Below the pieces are notes generated by a model. That model was not told where the DNA came from. It worked only from the letters and a program-made list of their open reading frames with translations, and ran no database searches. This document shows, piece by piece, positions 19,601 to 28,740 of a stretch of DNA of 51,262 nt. Each line of letters starts with the position of its first letter. Within the stretch, counting starts at the first letter, position 1. Both the position numbers and the translations under genes were made by a program. The stretch is from NCBI GenBank assembly GCA_018883945.1, contig JAHLFF010000326.1, positions 1 through 51,262 of the forward strand. The letters are read 5' to 3'. This DNA comes from Candidatus Acinetobacter avistercoris (GTDB lineage: Bacteria > Pseudomonadota > Gammaproteobacteria > Pseudomonadales > Moraxellaceae).

Positions 19601-21117
19601 GCCATTGGCGTATCATCCCCCATAGAGCCGACAGCTTCTTGACCACTTTCAGCGATAGGACGAAGAATCTGATCGCGTTCTTCGAAAGTCACCATAAACA
19701 TTTTTTGTGCAGCTTTAAGGTCATCGCCTTTTAAGCCCTGATCACATAAATATTCTTCAAGCTCAGGACTGCCATGAACACGGACTGAGTTTTCACGTAA
19801 CCATTCACGATATGGACGCATTTTTTTCAAATGCATGCTCACATCTTTGGTATCTAATAATTTACCTGTAAAGGTATCTATGACAAGAATTTGACCTGGA
19901 CCCACACGTCCTTTAGACACCACATCTTCAGGTTCATATCCCCAGACACCAATTTCAGATGCAAGCGTGATGTATCCATTTTTAGTGATTACCCAACGTG
20001 CAGGACGAAGACCGTTACGATCAAGCATACAAATGGCATGACGACCATCTTGAATCACCAGACCCGCTGGACCATCCCATGCTTCCATATGTTTTGAGTT
20101 AAATTCATAAAAAGCACGTAAATCTGCATCTAAAGTTTCAACATTTTGCCATGCTGGTGGAACGAGCATACGCAGCGCACGGAACAAATCCATACCACCA
20201 CCCACCAATATCTCAAGCATATTGTCTAAACTTGAAGAATCTGAACCGGTGCGGTTAACGATAGGGTTAAGCTCAGTTAAGCCCGGTAAAAGTGGATTTT
20301 CGAATTTAGGGGTACGTGCCATCGCCCAGTTACGATTTGCAGTAATGGTGTTAATTTCACCATTATGAGCAAGATAACGGAACGGCTGTGCCAAAGGCCA
20401 ACGCGGCAAAGTATTGGTTGAAAAGCGTTGATGGAAAACAACGATATGTGATTCCAATGAAGGATCAGCCAGATCTGTATAAAAGTCTGCGATCGCCTCT
20501 GGCATCATCAAACCTTTATACGTAATCACTGTTGAGCACAATGTCGTTACATAGAAAGACGTATCTTGAGTTAATAACTGTTCTGCACGACGGCGCGCTA
20601 AGAATAATTTACGGTTAAACTCAACTTCGGTCACGCCCATCGGGCAATTCACGATAATTTGCTCAAAAGCTGGCATAGAACGTAAAGCAATTTCACCCAA
20701 TGCATTTACGTTGGTCGGAACCACACGCCAAGCTAAAACTCTTAGACCTTCAGATTCGATTTCTTTGGTCAACACTTGTTTTGAATGTGCTGCGATAGCA
20801 GGATCTAAATTTAAAAATACCGTACCCACAGCAAATACTTCACTTAAGGTAATATCACTGAGTTTTTTTGCTTCAGCACGGAAAAAAGCTTTAGGCATCG
20901 CCAAGAGCAATCCACAACCATCACCGGTCTTACCATCTGCAGCAATACCACCACGGTGCGTCATACAACTTAAACTATGAATCGCGGTCTTGACCAAGTC
21001 ATGACTTGCATCACCCTGCATATGGGCAATTAATCCGAAACCACAGTTATCTTTAAACTCATCCGGTTGGTATAAACCTTTAACGGGAGCTACAGTATTA
21101 GGCGATGGCATGTGCAT
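16636..21117 (-). CDS. gltB: Glutamate synthase (NADPH) large subunit
   Basis: The 1493-residue alpha subunit has, in order, a class II amidotransferase domain, a central domain, an FMN-binding synthase domain with a 3Fe-4S site, and a C-terminal beta-helix. The nucleophile is Cys25 in DNCGFG, exposed after removal of a 24-residue propeptide. [15 protein letters not shown] supplies the cluster cysteines, and [11 protein letters not shown] belongs to the FMN domain. I chose ATG at 21115-21117 because AAGAAGGG lies six to seven bases before it; an upstream in-frame ATG at 21163-21165 has no such site. It is transcribed with gltD. Confidence 0.96.
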   Translation of the reverse strand: MHMPSPNTVAPVKGLYQPDEFKDNCGFGLIAHMQGDASHDLVKTAIHSLSCMTHRGGIAADGKTGDGCGLLLAMPKAFFRAEAKKLSDITLSEVFAVGTVFLNLDPAIAAHSKQVLTKEIESEGLRVLAWRVVPTNVNALGEIALRSMPAFEQIIVNCPMGVTEVEFNRKLFLARRRAEQLLTQDTSFYVTTLCSTVITYKGLMMPEAIADFYTDLADPSLESHIVVFHQRFSTNTLPRWPLAQPFRYLAHNGEINTITANRNWAMARTPKFENPLLPGLTELNPIVNRTGSDSSSLDNMLEILVGGGMDLFRALRMLVPPAWQNVETLDADLRAFYEFNSKHMEAWDGPAGLVIQDGRHAICMLDRNGLRPARWVITKNGYITLASEIGVWGYEPEDVVSKGRVGPGQILVIDTFTGKLLDTKDVSMHLKKMRPYREWLRENSVRVHGSPELEEYLCDQGLKGDDLKAAQKMFMVTFEERDQILRPIAESGQEAVGSMGDDTPMAVLSRQVRHVSDYFRQQFAQVTNPPIDPLRESIVMSLETCLGREQNVFEQSPEHADRLIISSPVLSKSKMHQIRTLGRKGYEIADLDLNYPEAEGSEAAITRICEEAAQAIRAGKTLLVISDRKIRQGYLPANAAMVTGAIHHYLIQVGLRTDANIIVETALARDAHQFAVILGFGATAIYPYLAYDVINDLVAKGELLGDPIHAQANFRKGIEKGLLKVLSKMGISTVASYRGGQLFEAVGLSEEVVNKCFIGVPSRIKGATFVDLENDLKKLAELAWKTRKPIEQGGLLKFVFDKEYHAFNPDVINALHKSVRSGQYADFKEYAELVNNRPVATIRDLLKLKTDNPIPLDQVEDVAEILPRFDSAGMSLGALSPEAHEAIAIAMNTIGGRSNSGEGGEDPARYGTIRNSKIKQIASGRFGVTPAYLVSAEVLQIKVAQGAKPGEGGQLPGGKVNGLIARLRYSVPGVTLISPPPHHDIYSIEDLSQLIFDLKQVNPQAMVSVKLVSEPGVGTIAAGVAKAYADFITISGYDGGTAASPLSSIHHAGSPWELGLSEAHQALRVNDLRGKVRVQTDGGLKTGLDVVKAAILGAESFGFGSTPMIALGCKYLRICHLNNCATGVATQQDHLRQEHYIGEPEMLINFFHFIAEETREWLAALGVASLKDLIGRTDLLEMLPGETDKHAHLDLSALLESHPSAEGKVQYCQVQGNAPFDKGILAEKMVEQMIPAIESGTGGEYHFTVGNCDRSIGARISGEIAKRYGNLSMEVHPVQMNLVGTAGQSLGVWNAGGLHIKLEGDANDYVGKGMAGGRISIFPPKGSPFQTQETAIIGNTCLYGATGGKLFAAGTAGERFAVRNSGAFAVIEGAGDHCCEYMTGGIVTVLGKVGHNFGAGMTGGFAYVLDLDNEFVDHYNHELIELNRISTESMEEHQDFLGRILDEHIKETGSAWAYKIRNEFDFYSRKFWLVKPKAANLQTLLKTTQADPQ

Positions 21118-21355
21118 AGCGTACCCTTCTTTCGACATGGCCCTGAATGGGCAAAACATATTCAATATTCTTTAATTACGATTTCATTCTTAAAACATTA
21201 AGACCGTTTGTTTTCTCTCTGTTCTAATGATTCTACTCTGTTTTAATATCACAAATACTTCACTTTATTTGCACTTATTTAAAGCAGATCAAATACTCTG
21301 AATCGCACACTCATTTAAGATCATCGCGCTAAAAAAGCACAAAGAAATTCAACAG

Positions 21356-21372
21356 TGCACCAATACAGCAAT
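21356..21372 (-). promoter_or_regulatory. NtrC-like box 3 (one good half-site)
   Basis: Plus strand TGCACCAATACAGCAAT; the minus reading contains ATTGGTGCA, a full half of the enteric NtrC site, while the other half is poor. By eye 12 of 17 positions fit TGCACTAWWWTGGTGCA. Confidence 0.35.
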
Positions 21373-21443
21373 TATTATGCCAAAAATTTATTCTTATCCT
21401 TGAATGTTATAAATTGCACAAATTAAATTTTTTCTCAGAGACA

Positions 21444-21460
21444 AGCACCAATTTAGCACG
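21444..21460 (-). promoter_or_regulatory. NtrC-like box 2
   Basis: Minus strand CGTGCTAAATTGGTGCT. The right half and the centre fit TGCACTAWWWTGGTGCA well (13 of 17 by eye). Its start lies 24 bases from box 1, roughly two helical turns. Confidence 0.4.
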
Positions 21461-21467
21461 CTAAAAT

Positions 21468-21484
21468 CGCACCAATAATGTGCA
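21468..21484 (-). promoter_or_regulatory. NtrC-like box 1 (best match)
   Basis: Minus strand TGCACATTATTGGTGCG. Both halves (TGCAC and GGTGC) are correctly spaced, matching 14 of 17 positions of the enteric NtrC consensus by eye. Binding is inferred, not shown. Confidence 0.45.
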
Positions 21485-21590
21485 TAAAAATATTTATGTT
21501 TTATCTTTGCTCTATTTTAGAACTATTTTCATACTCTAATTAGAGTTCTTTGATTTGCTCTTGAATTCACTTTTTAGTTAATTAGTTAAG

Positions 21591-22445
21591 TTAGTTAAAT
21601 GGATCACTGATTTGATTGTCTGCCATTTTTTTATCAGCTGCTGCTTTCGCTGCATCTTTTTGTGCGGGTTGATCCACAGAGGACTGTGAACGATTAATAT
21701 CAACAACATTACCTGCACGATCCCGACGTACAACCGTCGTGTTGGTGGTCGTTTTCGCTGGATCAACACCAGATGCATCCAATTTGGGTTTTGCAATTAA
21801 AGACTCATCAATTAATGGCAAAGGCGCAGATCTCAAACGAACTTCATATAACTTATTGCTGCCGACCAACTCTTCTGAACCTAAATCATTGACCAAGTCT
21901 ACATATTGCTCAAAACTTTGAGCTTTGGGTACAACTGAACTTGGAAGCTTAATTGCCAAACGATGTAATTGACTCTTTGCTTCATTTTCGTTTTTGAAAT
22001 TACCGAAACCCAAGACATACTGTTCAATTTGTTCTTCGCCACTTAAACGAAAATAAATAAAATTTTGTCGATCTGTTTGATTTAACAGAAAACTTTTAAT
22101 AACATCCTCATTCCTGACTCTAAACAATTCTATAAACCAGTTACGCTGATTCGCTTGAATATATTTTGTGCCACGAAACTCTGCCAGATGGTTGCCTGTA
22201 GCCACCTTACGAGCAGTCAGTTGAAGTGGGCGAACCTGATTTGTAAGCCCACCCAAATATGTCGTTGCAGCCACTTTCTCTGGCTGAATAAGCAGTTGTG
22301 TTTCTTCTATTTGTTTTGACTGCGTCACCAACTCTTTAGTATCCGTCATGAACCAAAAGACTAAAGCAATGATTAAAAACAGTAACCCACCCATCAACCA
22401 AATATAGTGTTGAATATTTTGCCAATTTGAATTTTTTACTGTCAT
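21591..22445 (-). CDS. DamX-like membrane protein with SPOR-type domain
   Basis: A 284-residue protein with one membrane helix (residues 14-33) after a short cytoplasmic N-terminus. Residues about 100-185 resemble a SPOR domain, with QYVLGFGNFKNENEAKSQL being the recognisable part; SPOR domains bind denuded peptidoglycan at the septum. The C-terminal third is low-complexity (Ala, Asp, Thr, Lys). It follows aroB by 11 bases, the same place DamX has after aroK-aroB in enteric bacteria, which supports a cell-division link. The sequence is far from E. coli DamX, so the functional name is inferred from context and topology. Confidence 0.7.
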   Translation of the reverse strand: MTVKNSNWQNIQHYIWLMGGLLFLIIALVFWFMTDTKELVTQSKQIEETQLLIQPEKVAATTYLGGLTNQVRPLQLTARKVATGNHLAEFRGTKYIQANQRNWFIELFRVRNEDVIKSFLLNQTDRQNFIYFRLSGEEQIEQYVLGFGNFKNENEAKSQLHRLAIKLPSSVVPKAQSFEQYVDLVNDLGSEELVGSNKLYEVRLRSAPLPLIDESLIAKPKLDASGVDPAKTTTNTTVVRRDRAGNVVDINRSQSSVDQPAQKDAAKAAADKKMADNQISDPFN

Positions 22446-22456
22446 GCCTTTACCTA

Positions 22457-23539
22457 TTACTCATGTTGATTACGCAATATTGCTTGTTTCATCAGCTCAA
22501 CATCAAAATCTTTCGTGATGCAAGCCTGACCAAGCTGCTTCATCAAAACTAAACGTAACTGTCCATTCAGTACTTTTTTATCATGAGACATGTACGCTAA
22601 AAATTCATCTAATGGGATGAGTGGGCATTTTATCGGTAATTGCGCAGCGAGAATAATATTTTTTGTACGTTCAAGATCTTCCGCAGAAATCCACCCCATT
22701 AAATGAGACAAATCTGCGGCCATGACCATGCCTGTTGCAACGGCTTCACCATGCAACCATTCGCCGTAACCCAAGTATGATTCGATTGCATGCCCAAAGG
22801 TATGACCTAAATTTAGTAAAGCACGTTCACCCTGCTCTTTTTCATCATTGGCCACAATACGTGCTTTGTGTGCGCAAGAACGATAAACCGCTTCTGCCAA
22901 TAATTCAGGATCTTGTGCAATTAATCCAGCCATATGTGTTTCAAGCCAAGATAAAAATTCAATATCACCCAAAAGGGCATACTTAATGACTTCAGACAAA
23001 CCCGCAGATAATTCACGCTTAGGTAATGTACTAAGCTGCGCCATATCAGCCAATACCACTTGAGGCTGTTGGAAAGCGCCAATCATATTTTTACCCAAGG
23101 GATGATTAATTCCCGTTTTTCCACCCACGCTTGAATCGACTTGAGATAACAAGGTTGTTGGCACTTGGATAAAGTAAACACCACGTTGGAAACATGCAGA
23201 AGCAAAACCTGCCATATCTCCAATCACACCACCGCCTAATGCAAGTACCGTACAATCACGATTAAAGCCTGCCTCAAGAAGTGCATTAAAAATCAGATTG
23301 AGATGTTCAATATTTTTATATTTTTCACCATCTGGCAATACGCAAATTTCAACCTTTTTACCTAAAGTCTCAATCGCTGAAACATAATGATCAAGATATA
23401 AGGGCTGAACCGTTGTATTGGTCACGATCATCACTTGCTGACCAAGAATATAAGGTGCTAAAAGTTCTTGCGGATTGAGATTGCTCCCAATAAAAATAGG
23501 ATAACGACGGTCGCCTAATTCAACATATAACGTTTGCAT
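22457..23539 (-). CDS. aroB: 3-dehydroquinate synthase
   Basis: The 360-residue enzyme converts DAHP to 3-dehydroquinate, step two of the shikimate pathway, using NAD+ and a divalent metal. [15 protein letters not shown] is the NAD-binding loop, and [19 protein letters not shown] the phosphate and substrate loop. The metal ligands are the Glu in [10 protein letters not shown], the His in [11 protein letters not shown] and the His in EWLHGEAVA, all present. Length is normal. It follows aroK by 24 bases in the same transcription unit. Confidence 0.97.
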   Translation of the reverse strand: MQTLYVELGDRRYPIFIGSNLNPQELLAPYILGQQVMIVTNTTVQPLYLDHYVSAIETLGKKVEICVLPDGEKYKNIEHLNLIFNALLEAGFNRDCTVLALGGGVIGDMAGFASACFQRGVYFIQVPTTLLSQVDSSVGGKTGINHPLGKNMIGAFQQPQVVLADMAQLSTLPKRELSAGLSEVIKYALLGDIEFLSWLETHMAGLIAQDPELLAEAVYRSCAHKARIVANDEKEQGERALLNLGHTFGHAIESYLGYGEWLHGEAVATGMVMAADLSHLMGWISAEDLERTKNIILAAQLPIKCPLIPLDEFLAYMSHDKKVLNGQLRLVLMKQLGQACITKDFDVELMKQAILRNQHE

Positions 23540-23563
23540 GATTTACAGCCAAGATGGATTCAA

Positions 23564-24106
23564 TTAATTCAATTCTTCTACTTCAATCAAGTGCAAAATT
23601 TTTTGCGCCAAGTCCCGCGCTGCACCCTGATTGGTTTCAATAATGTAATGTGCTACATCACGATATAGCGGATCCCGCACCTGCAATAAATCTCTTAATT
23701 TTTTCTCAGGATTTTCGACTTGAAGAAGCGGTCTGTTCTTATCACGATAGGTTCTTTGAAGTTGTATTTCTACAGGCGTATATAAATAAATCACGATACC
23801 TCGTGATTTTAAGAAATTACGATTAATCAACTGAGTGACTACTCCGCCACCTGTTGCAAGAACTAAATTTTTTTGTGAGGTCAGTTCCTCAATCACAAGT
23901 GACTCACGTTGACGGAATCCTTGCTCTCCCTCTTTTTCAAAAATCCAAGGAATGGTCGCCCCAGTCTTTCTTTCTATTTCGTGATCACTGTCCAGAAATT
24001 CTCTTTGCAGTAGATCTGCTAGATGTCGACCAACTGTCGTTTTACCCGCTCCCATGGGCCCTACCAAATATATATTTGGTAGAGATTCAAACTCTTTGCT
24101 TGGCAA
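23564..24106 (-). CDS. aroK: Shikimate kinase
   Basis: A 180-residue P-loop kinase that phosphorylates shikimate at O3. The Walker A loop is GPMGAGKTTVGR (residues 16-27). DSDHEIE near residue 40 and ATGGGVV near 85 are the shikimate-binding and Walker B-like segments, and RTYRDKNRPLL near 118 is the mobile lid with its Arg. Its start lies 37 bases after the pilQ stop, the usual pilQ-aroK-aroB order of gamma-proteobacteria, so it is probably co-transcribed with the pilus genes. Confidence 0.96.
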   Translation of the reverse strand: MPSKEFESLPNIYLVGPMGAGKTTVGRHLADLLQREFLDSDHEIERKTGATIPWIFEKEGEQGFRQRESLVIEELTSQKNLVLATGGGVVTQLINRNFLKSRGIVIYLYTPVEIQLQRTYRDKNRPLLQVENPEKKLRDLLQVRDPLYRDVAHYIIETNQGAARDLAQKILHLIEVEELN

Positions 24107-24142
24107 GGAGTCACCTATTGAATTGCTTTCATTGAAAGTATA

Positions 24143-26845
24143 TTAATGATTTCTAGTTTGACTGTCATTAACAATTCTTGGTGTCACAAAGATTAATAAC
24201 TCTCGTTTACTTTCAGATTTACTATCTTTACGGAATAATCGACCAATCGCAGGCAAATCTCCCAAGAAAGGAACCTTGACTTGAGAGTTTAATGTTTCTT
24301 GTTCAAAGATCCCGCCCAATACCACTGTTTCACCATTATCGACCAGCACATTGGTATCAATTGCATTCTTATTCAGAATAATTTCACCATTCGGTGCAGT
24401 GCCTGCTGGTGAGTCACTGGTAATGTTTAACTCCATTTGCACTTTACCATCTGGGGTAATACTTGGTGTGACTTCAAGGCTCAATAAAGCTTCTTTAAAT
24501 GAGGTGGTTGCTGTTGCCGTTCCACCCGCTGTTTCTGTGGTTTGATAAGGAATTTCCTGACCTGAAGCAACACGCGCTTTTTGTTTATCTGCTGTTAAAA
24601 CTTTTGGTGTCGAAATCACTTCACCATAACCATCTGCTTGTAATGCAGAAAGCTCTAAATCCAACATAAAGTCAGACATATTAATCAAACCAAATGCGAT
24701 TTTACCTGCCGCATTGGTCACGCCCAAATCAACATTTAAATTATCTGGACGTTGAATATTATATTTACCGTCAGCATCAGGCGTTTTCAAATCCCAGAGG
24801 GTTTGATCACTACCACCAATTAATAGATCGTTATTTCTATTTATACCCTGAGAAATAAGTCCCCACTTCACACCCATTTCTTTGGTAAAGTCAGTGGTCG
24901 CACGAACAATACGTGCTTCAATCATCACCTGTTTCACCGACACGTCCAATAAATCAATCATTTTACGAATCTGATCAATTTTTTGAGCTGTATCATTAAT
25001 AATCAATGTATTCGTTCTTGGATCCACAGAAACAGTACCACGCGGACTCAGCAATGAACCTACGCTATCACCAAGGATATCAACTGTTGATCCTGATGCA
25101 TTGCTATTATTTGAAGTCCCATTATTGCGACCTTGGGTAATCAACTTTTCAATATCGATGACTTTGGCATAATTAAGTTGAATATACTCAGTTTGTAACG
25201 GCGCTAATTTAACGCTTTGGGCAATGGCTTTGGCTTCATCTTCTTCTACCTTTATCAGCTCAGATACAGGTGCGATCCAAATTACATTACCATTGCGACG
25301 CTTATCTAAATTCTTGGTTTTCATGACGATATCAAGCGCTTGATCCCAAGGCACATCTTTTAAGCGTAAAGTAATATTGCCTTGTACCGTATCCGAGGCC
25401 ACCATATTAATACTGGTAAAATCAGCTAAAAGTTGAAGTACTCTTCGAACTTCAATATCTTGAAAATCTAATGATATTTTATTGCCAATATATTTAGCAC
25501 TTTGCTTGCTGGTGGTTAAACCTTTCTTGTCTTCTGGTCGTTTCAAACTAATGGTGAGATTGCCATCCGTTTGATAGGCCATATACTCAAAACTGCCTTC
25601 CGATTGAATCGAAATGACACCGTTAGATCGATCATTATACGCATCCACCGTTGCAACTGGCGTCGCAAAATCATTCACGTTTAAACGTCGAACCAAATGG
25701 GTCGGAATTTTATTGCCTAGGAATCGAACAACAACTTTACTGCCTTGTTGCTGAACATCAACTGGCGTATTTGCTGATTTGAGATTGAGTACCACTTGAC
25801 CTTCGCCCGCACTACCGCGCTGAAAACCGATATCCGCTAAACCTTGCCCTGGTTGTTGATATTCAACAGGCATTACAGATTGAGCTACAGAAACAGGTTC
25901 AGCTATCGGATAGGCTGCAGTCGTTGTAAGCGGTTTAACAGCCGAAGTATTTACTGGCATATAGCTCATTACAGGTACGACTGGACTGATATTTTGTGCA
26001 ACTATAGGCGCCTTTGCGACTGGCTTAGCCGCAGCTGTGCTCATCGGTTGAGATGACGGTGCCACGGGACGAATCACTTGATTCACGACAGGTGCTTTAT
26101 TCAAAACGGGTGTAGCCGGTGTTGCAATACTATTCGGCACCACCACTACGCCTCTGGGCGCAGATGTAGGATTACTCGCAACAGCTAAGTTTTGCTCTTG
26201 TGCTTTAGGAAAAACTTTACGCCAAAACCCTTCTGACTCAGCTTTAGGAATGGCTTCTGAAGTTGTCGTTATCGGCGCTGCCAATCTTGTCGATGTTGCA
26301 GCAACGTTATTCGAAATTGGAGCAGTCGGGCTTAAAACTTGAGGTACATGTATAACAGACGCCAAGGTTTTGGTTTCTTTGGATACTGTTGCCGCATCAG
26401 GCTTAGGTAGTTTCGCATTAGGATTATTAATTTTTAGAATTAATGTATTGCCCTCTACACGCGTTGTATAGCTACCTTTATTCTTTAAATTAATGGTTAC
26501 TCTTGAACGTTTATCATTTGACGTCACGTCGATTGAGCTTGCTTCAGTCGTCGAAGCAGGAATACTTGGTTTACTTAATGTTTGAGACGTTTGACTAAAA
26601 TCCAAAACTAAACGAGCTGGATTTTCAAGTTGATATGATTGAGGTTTCGGAGGTAAGCCATCAAACATCATACGAATTTCTGTCCCTTGACCAGAAACTT
26701 CAAGTGGAACAATGTTGGTCAAAACTGTTTTTGCAGAAGCTGCTTGCATAACTGCAACACTTACCGCTGCCAATGTAAATTGACGAAGCATGCTATTCAT
26801 AGTTTGACTTTCCCCACCCCAAAAATTTAAAAAATTGTTCTTCAT
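24143..26845 (-). CDS. pilQ: Type IV pilus secretin PilQ
   Basis: This 900-residue outer membrane secretin forms the pore through which type IV pili extend and DNA may enter. A Sec signal ends near VMQAASA. Two AMIN domains (about 45-135 and 340-435) bind peptidoglycan; between them lies a Pro/Ala/Val/Thr-rich low-complexity stretch (150-330). The STN domain starts near ISLDFQDIEVRRVLQLLADF (about 460), then secretin_N, then the secretin core from about 650 with VPFLGDLPAIGRLFR near the end. ATG 26845 has an ideal AAGGA site; an inner ATG (Met16) would give a more usual signal length. Confidence 0.95.
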   Translation of the reverse strand: MKNNFLNFWGGESQTMNSMLRQFTLAAVSVAVMQAASAKTVLTNIVPLEVSGQGTEIRMMFDGLPPKPQSYQLENPARLVLDFSQTSQTLSKPSIPASTTEASSIDVTSNDKRSRVTINLKNKGSYTTRVEGNTLILKINNPNAKLPKPDAATVSKETKTLASVIHVPQVLSPTAPISNNVAATSTRLAAPITTTSEAIPKAESEGFWRKVFPKAQEQNLAVASNPTSAPRGVVVVPNSIATPATPVLNKAPVVNQVIRPVAPSSQPMSTAAAKPVAKAPIVAQNISPVVPVMSYMPVNTSAVKPLTTTAAYPIAEPVSVAQSVMPVEYQQPGQGLADIGFQRGSAGEGQVVLNLKSANTPVDVQQQGSKVVVRFLGNKIPTHLVRRLNVNDFATPVATVDAYNDRSNGVISIQSEGSFEYMAYQTDGNLTISLKRPEDKKGLTTSKQSAKYIGNKISLDFQDIEVRRVLQLLADFTSINMVASDTVQGNITLRLKDVPWDQALDIVMKTKNLDKRRNGNVIWIAPVSELIKVEEDEAKAIAQSVKLAPLQTEYIQLNYAKVIDIEKLITQGRNNGTSNNSNASGSTVDILGDSVGSLLSPRGTVSVDPRTNTLIINDTAQKIDQIRKMIDLLDVSVKQVMIEARIVRATTDFTKEMGVKWGLISQGINRNNDLLIGGSDQTLWDLKTPDADGKYNIQRPDNLNVDLGVTNAAGKIAFGLINMSDFMLDLELSALQADGYGEVISTPKVLTADKQKARVASGQEIPYQTTETAGGTATATTSFKEALLSLEVTPSITPDGKVQMELNITSDSPAGTAPNGEIILNKNAIDTNVLVDNGETVVLGGIFEQETLNSQVKVPFLGDLPAIGRLFRKDSKSESKRELLIFVTPRIVNDSQTRNH

Positions 26846-26864
26846 TGTTATTCCTTATTTGCCA

Positions 26865-27395
26865 TTAATCCCTTGGACCAATCAAAACAAGACTCCGTGG
26901 TCTTTCAACAAAACCATCTCTCCCATCAGACACAACTTCGATCAGGTCTATTTGAGTTGGTGTAATATTGACGATCCGTCCTTGGTTTAACCCCATATAA
27001 TTCCCACGTTGAACACGTTCAACTTCGCCATCAGGCGTTAAAATTAAAGCTAAAATTTGACCATTATTGCGCTTCAAACTCCCTTTTAAGCTCAATAACT
27101 CCAGTGCATAGTTTTCAAGTGGTTGTGTAGGCCTATTGAAATTTGGATAGACTCTTTTGCCTGCCATCACTTTTAACTCATTTGCCAATGAGAATGCTAA
27201 AAAAGGACTACGAAGCTGTTGGGCAGAATAATTGAAAAGTGGGACTTGAGTGAATACAGGCTCAGGTTCTATCGGCAATGGTGTTTGATCTCGTATATTG
27301 GTCATCTCTTGATTAACCGCATCAATTCGAGAATCACACCCTATAAAAAGACCACTCAAAGCCAGCATACAGATCAATTTTAAATGATTCATCAT
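26865..27395 (-). CDS. pilP: Type IV pilus inner-membrane lipoprotein PilP
   Basis: The 176-residue protein has a lipoprotein signal with the lipobox-like LFIGC (Cys20), a disordered linker (IRDQTPLPIEPEP), and a C-terminal beta domain containing LKGSLKRNNGQILALI and RVQRGNYMGLNQGRI, both typical of PilP. It links the PilMNO inner-membrane platform to the PilQ secretin. Its start overlaps the pilO stop by one base and pilQ begins 20 bases on. Confidence 0.94.
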   Translation of the reverse strand: MMNHLKLICMLALSGLFIGCDSRIDAVNQEMTNIRDQTPLPIEPEPVFTQVPLFNYSAQQLRSPFLAFSLANELKVMAGKRVYPNFNRPTQPLENYALELLSLKGSLKRNNGQILALILTPDGEVERVQRGNYMGLNQGRIVNITPTQIDLIEVVSDGRDGFVERPRSLVLIGPRD

Positions 27396-28117
27396 TACTG
27401 CACTCCTGCTGGTTGAGCCGCTGGTACACCAGCATTTGAAGCCTCATCTGTAGATGCTACATAGCGGTAGGTTTTAGCTTTAAGTGAATAATCAACAGTC
27501 GGAATATCGGTTTTTTTATCTTGACTTGGTGTCGCTGTAATCACGAAATCATGTAAGGTTAAAATACGTGATAAGCCTGCAATTCCACTGACGAATTGAC
27601 CAAATGAGTGATAATCGCCTGTGGTTTCAATCGAAATGGGCTGCTCAATAAAGAACTCTTGAGCAACTTCAGGTTCTAAACGAATATTTTTAAATTTAAG
27701 CCCTGATTTCACACCTGTTAAGTTGATGTCCTCAACCAAACTCGGAATTTCAGTCTCTTTAGGCAGTAATTCCAACTGCTGGTTAAACGTCATTTCCATT
27801 TGCTGTAATTGAGTTTGGTATTGTTGCAAATTACGTAGCTTAGAAAACTTCTCCTTAAACTCAACAAGCAAACTTTTTTCTTTTTCATGCGCGAAGTTGA
27901 TTTCTTCAATCTTCGGTTTGAGTACCAAAAAATAACCAATCACGCCAATCACCACACATAAAAATATCCAACAGGTCATTTTTACTGAGCTTGGCCATCC
28001 ACCGTAATTACTCGAATCTAAGGTGTTAAATTGTTGAAAAAATTTCTGAACATTTATACTTTTCTTTTTCGGCTTTGCGACTTCTGAGTTGAAATCATCT
28101 AGATCATTACGACTCAT
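27395..28117 (-). CDS. pilO: Type IV pilus alignment protein PilO
   Basis: A 240-residue bitopic inner-membrane protein: a cytoplasmic N-terminus of about 45 residues, one helix near 48-66 (CWIFLCVVIGVIGYFLVL), a coiled-coil with many Lys/Glu/Gln (85-125), and a ferredoxin-like periplasmic domain with LLPKETEIPSLVEDI and GDYHSFGQFVSGIAGL, both PilO hallmarks. It pairs with PilN. The start overlaps the pilN stop by four bases. Confidence 0.94.
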   Translation of the reverse strand: MSRNDLDDFNSEVAKPKKKSINVQKFFQQFNTLDSSNYGGWPSSVKMTCWIFLCVVIGVIGYFLVLKPKIEEINFAHEKEKSLLVEFKEKFSKLRNLQQYQTQLQQMEMTFNQQLELLPKETEIPSLVEDINLTGVKSGLKFKNIRLEPEVAQEFFIEQPISIETTGDYHSFGQFVSGIAGLSRILTLHDFVITATPSQDKKTDIPTVDYSLKAKTYRYVASTDEASNAGVPAAQPAGVQ

Positions 28118-28740
28118 TGTGCACCTCCTGAATTAAGATTAGATGCAGCTTCAACGGGCTGTGCAATGATGCCTAAATCAGCAGTGACCAGAAAAGTCCC
28201 ATATGATTCTTCCACACGAGGAATAACTGAAGTATTGGCTTTTTCATTCGTTTCAGGCGCTGCTAAAAAGGAGTTCATGAATGCATTTCGATACCATTCA
28301 GAAGACTCTAAACCTCTTAAAAACTCAGCAACTGCATTCGGACTTTCAGCTCGTCCTTCAAAAGTGAATTTATCACCTGTTCGCGTAAATTTAGTGAGAT
28401 AGACTTTTTCTGGCAAAACACGAACCAACTCATCGACCAAACGCACAGTGACGGGTCTCTGTCCTTCTAAGCCTTGAATTAATTTCATTCTTTCAATAAT
28501 AGCATCACGACGTTCTTGCAAACCTTCAAGGCTTTTCAGTTCAACATCTAAACTTTGATTGCTACTGACAATGAGCTGATTCGCTTGTTCTTGATCACTC
28601 AATTTTTGGTTTAAAATAAACCATGCCGCCAATAAAGCCCCCACCGCCAATATCGCGACGAATATCGTAATAAAAACAAAATTTTTCTTTCGTTGTTCTC
28701 TTAGCTCATCGCGCCAAGGGAGTAAATTAATCTTAGCCAT
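28114..28740 (-). CDS. pilN: Type IV pilus assembly protein PilN
   Basis: The 208-residue protein opens with the invariant INLLPWRDELRE, the short cytoplasmic motif that docks into PilM, then one membrane helix (about 22-43), a coiled-coil (45-80) and a periplasmic domain with LVDELVRVLPEKVYLTKF. The start overlaps the pilM stop, so the two are coupled. It forms the inner-membrane alignment complex with PilM, PilO and PilP. Confidence 0.95.
   Translation of the reverse strand: MAKINLLPWRDELREQRKKNFVFITIFVAILAVGALLAAWFILNQKLSDQEQANQLIVSSNQSLDVELKSLEGLQERRDAIIERMKLIQGLEGQRPVTVRLVDELVRVLPEKVYLTKFTRTGDKFTFEGRAESPNAVAEFLRGLESSEWYRNAFMNSFLAAPETNEKANTSVIPRVEESYGTFLVTADLGIIAQPVEAASNLNSGGAQ

Larger units (their letters stand above)
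21118..21590 (-). promoter_or_regulatory. gltBD upstream regulatory region
   Basis: This 470-base non-coding region precedes gltB. It is AT-rich, yet contains many TGCAC/GTGCA half-sites, three copies of GCACCAAT, and no visible sigma54 promoter (no TGGCAC-N5-TTGC toward gltB). A sigma70 promoter could not be placed with confidence. Nitrogen control is inferred from the boxes listed separately. Confidence 0.5.

Noticed and set aside
21118..21590. Sigma54 promoter for gltB to go with the NtrC-like boxes
   Set aside because: No TGGCAC-N5-TTGC pattern faces gltB; the boxes are kept as a finding without a sigma54 claim.
21572..21598. Threefold TAGTTAA direct repeat at the end of the SPOR-protein gene
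   Set aside because: Short, AT-rich and located across a stop codon; probably chance rather than a functional repeat.
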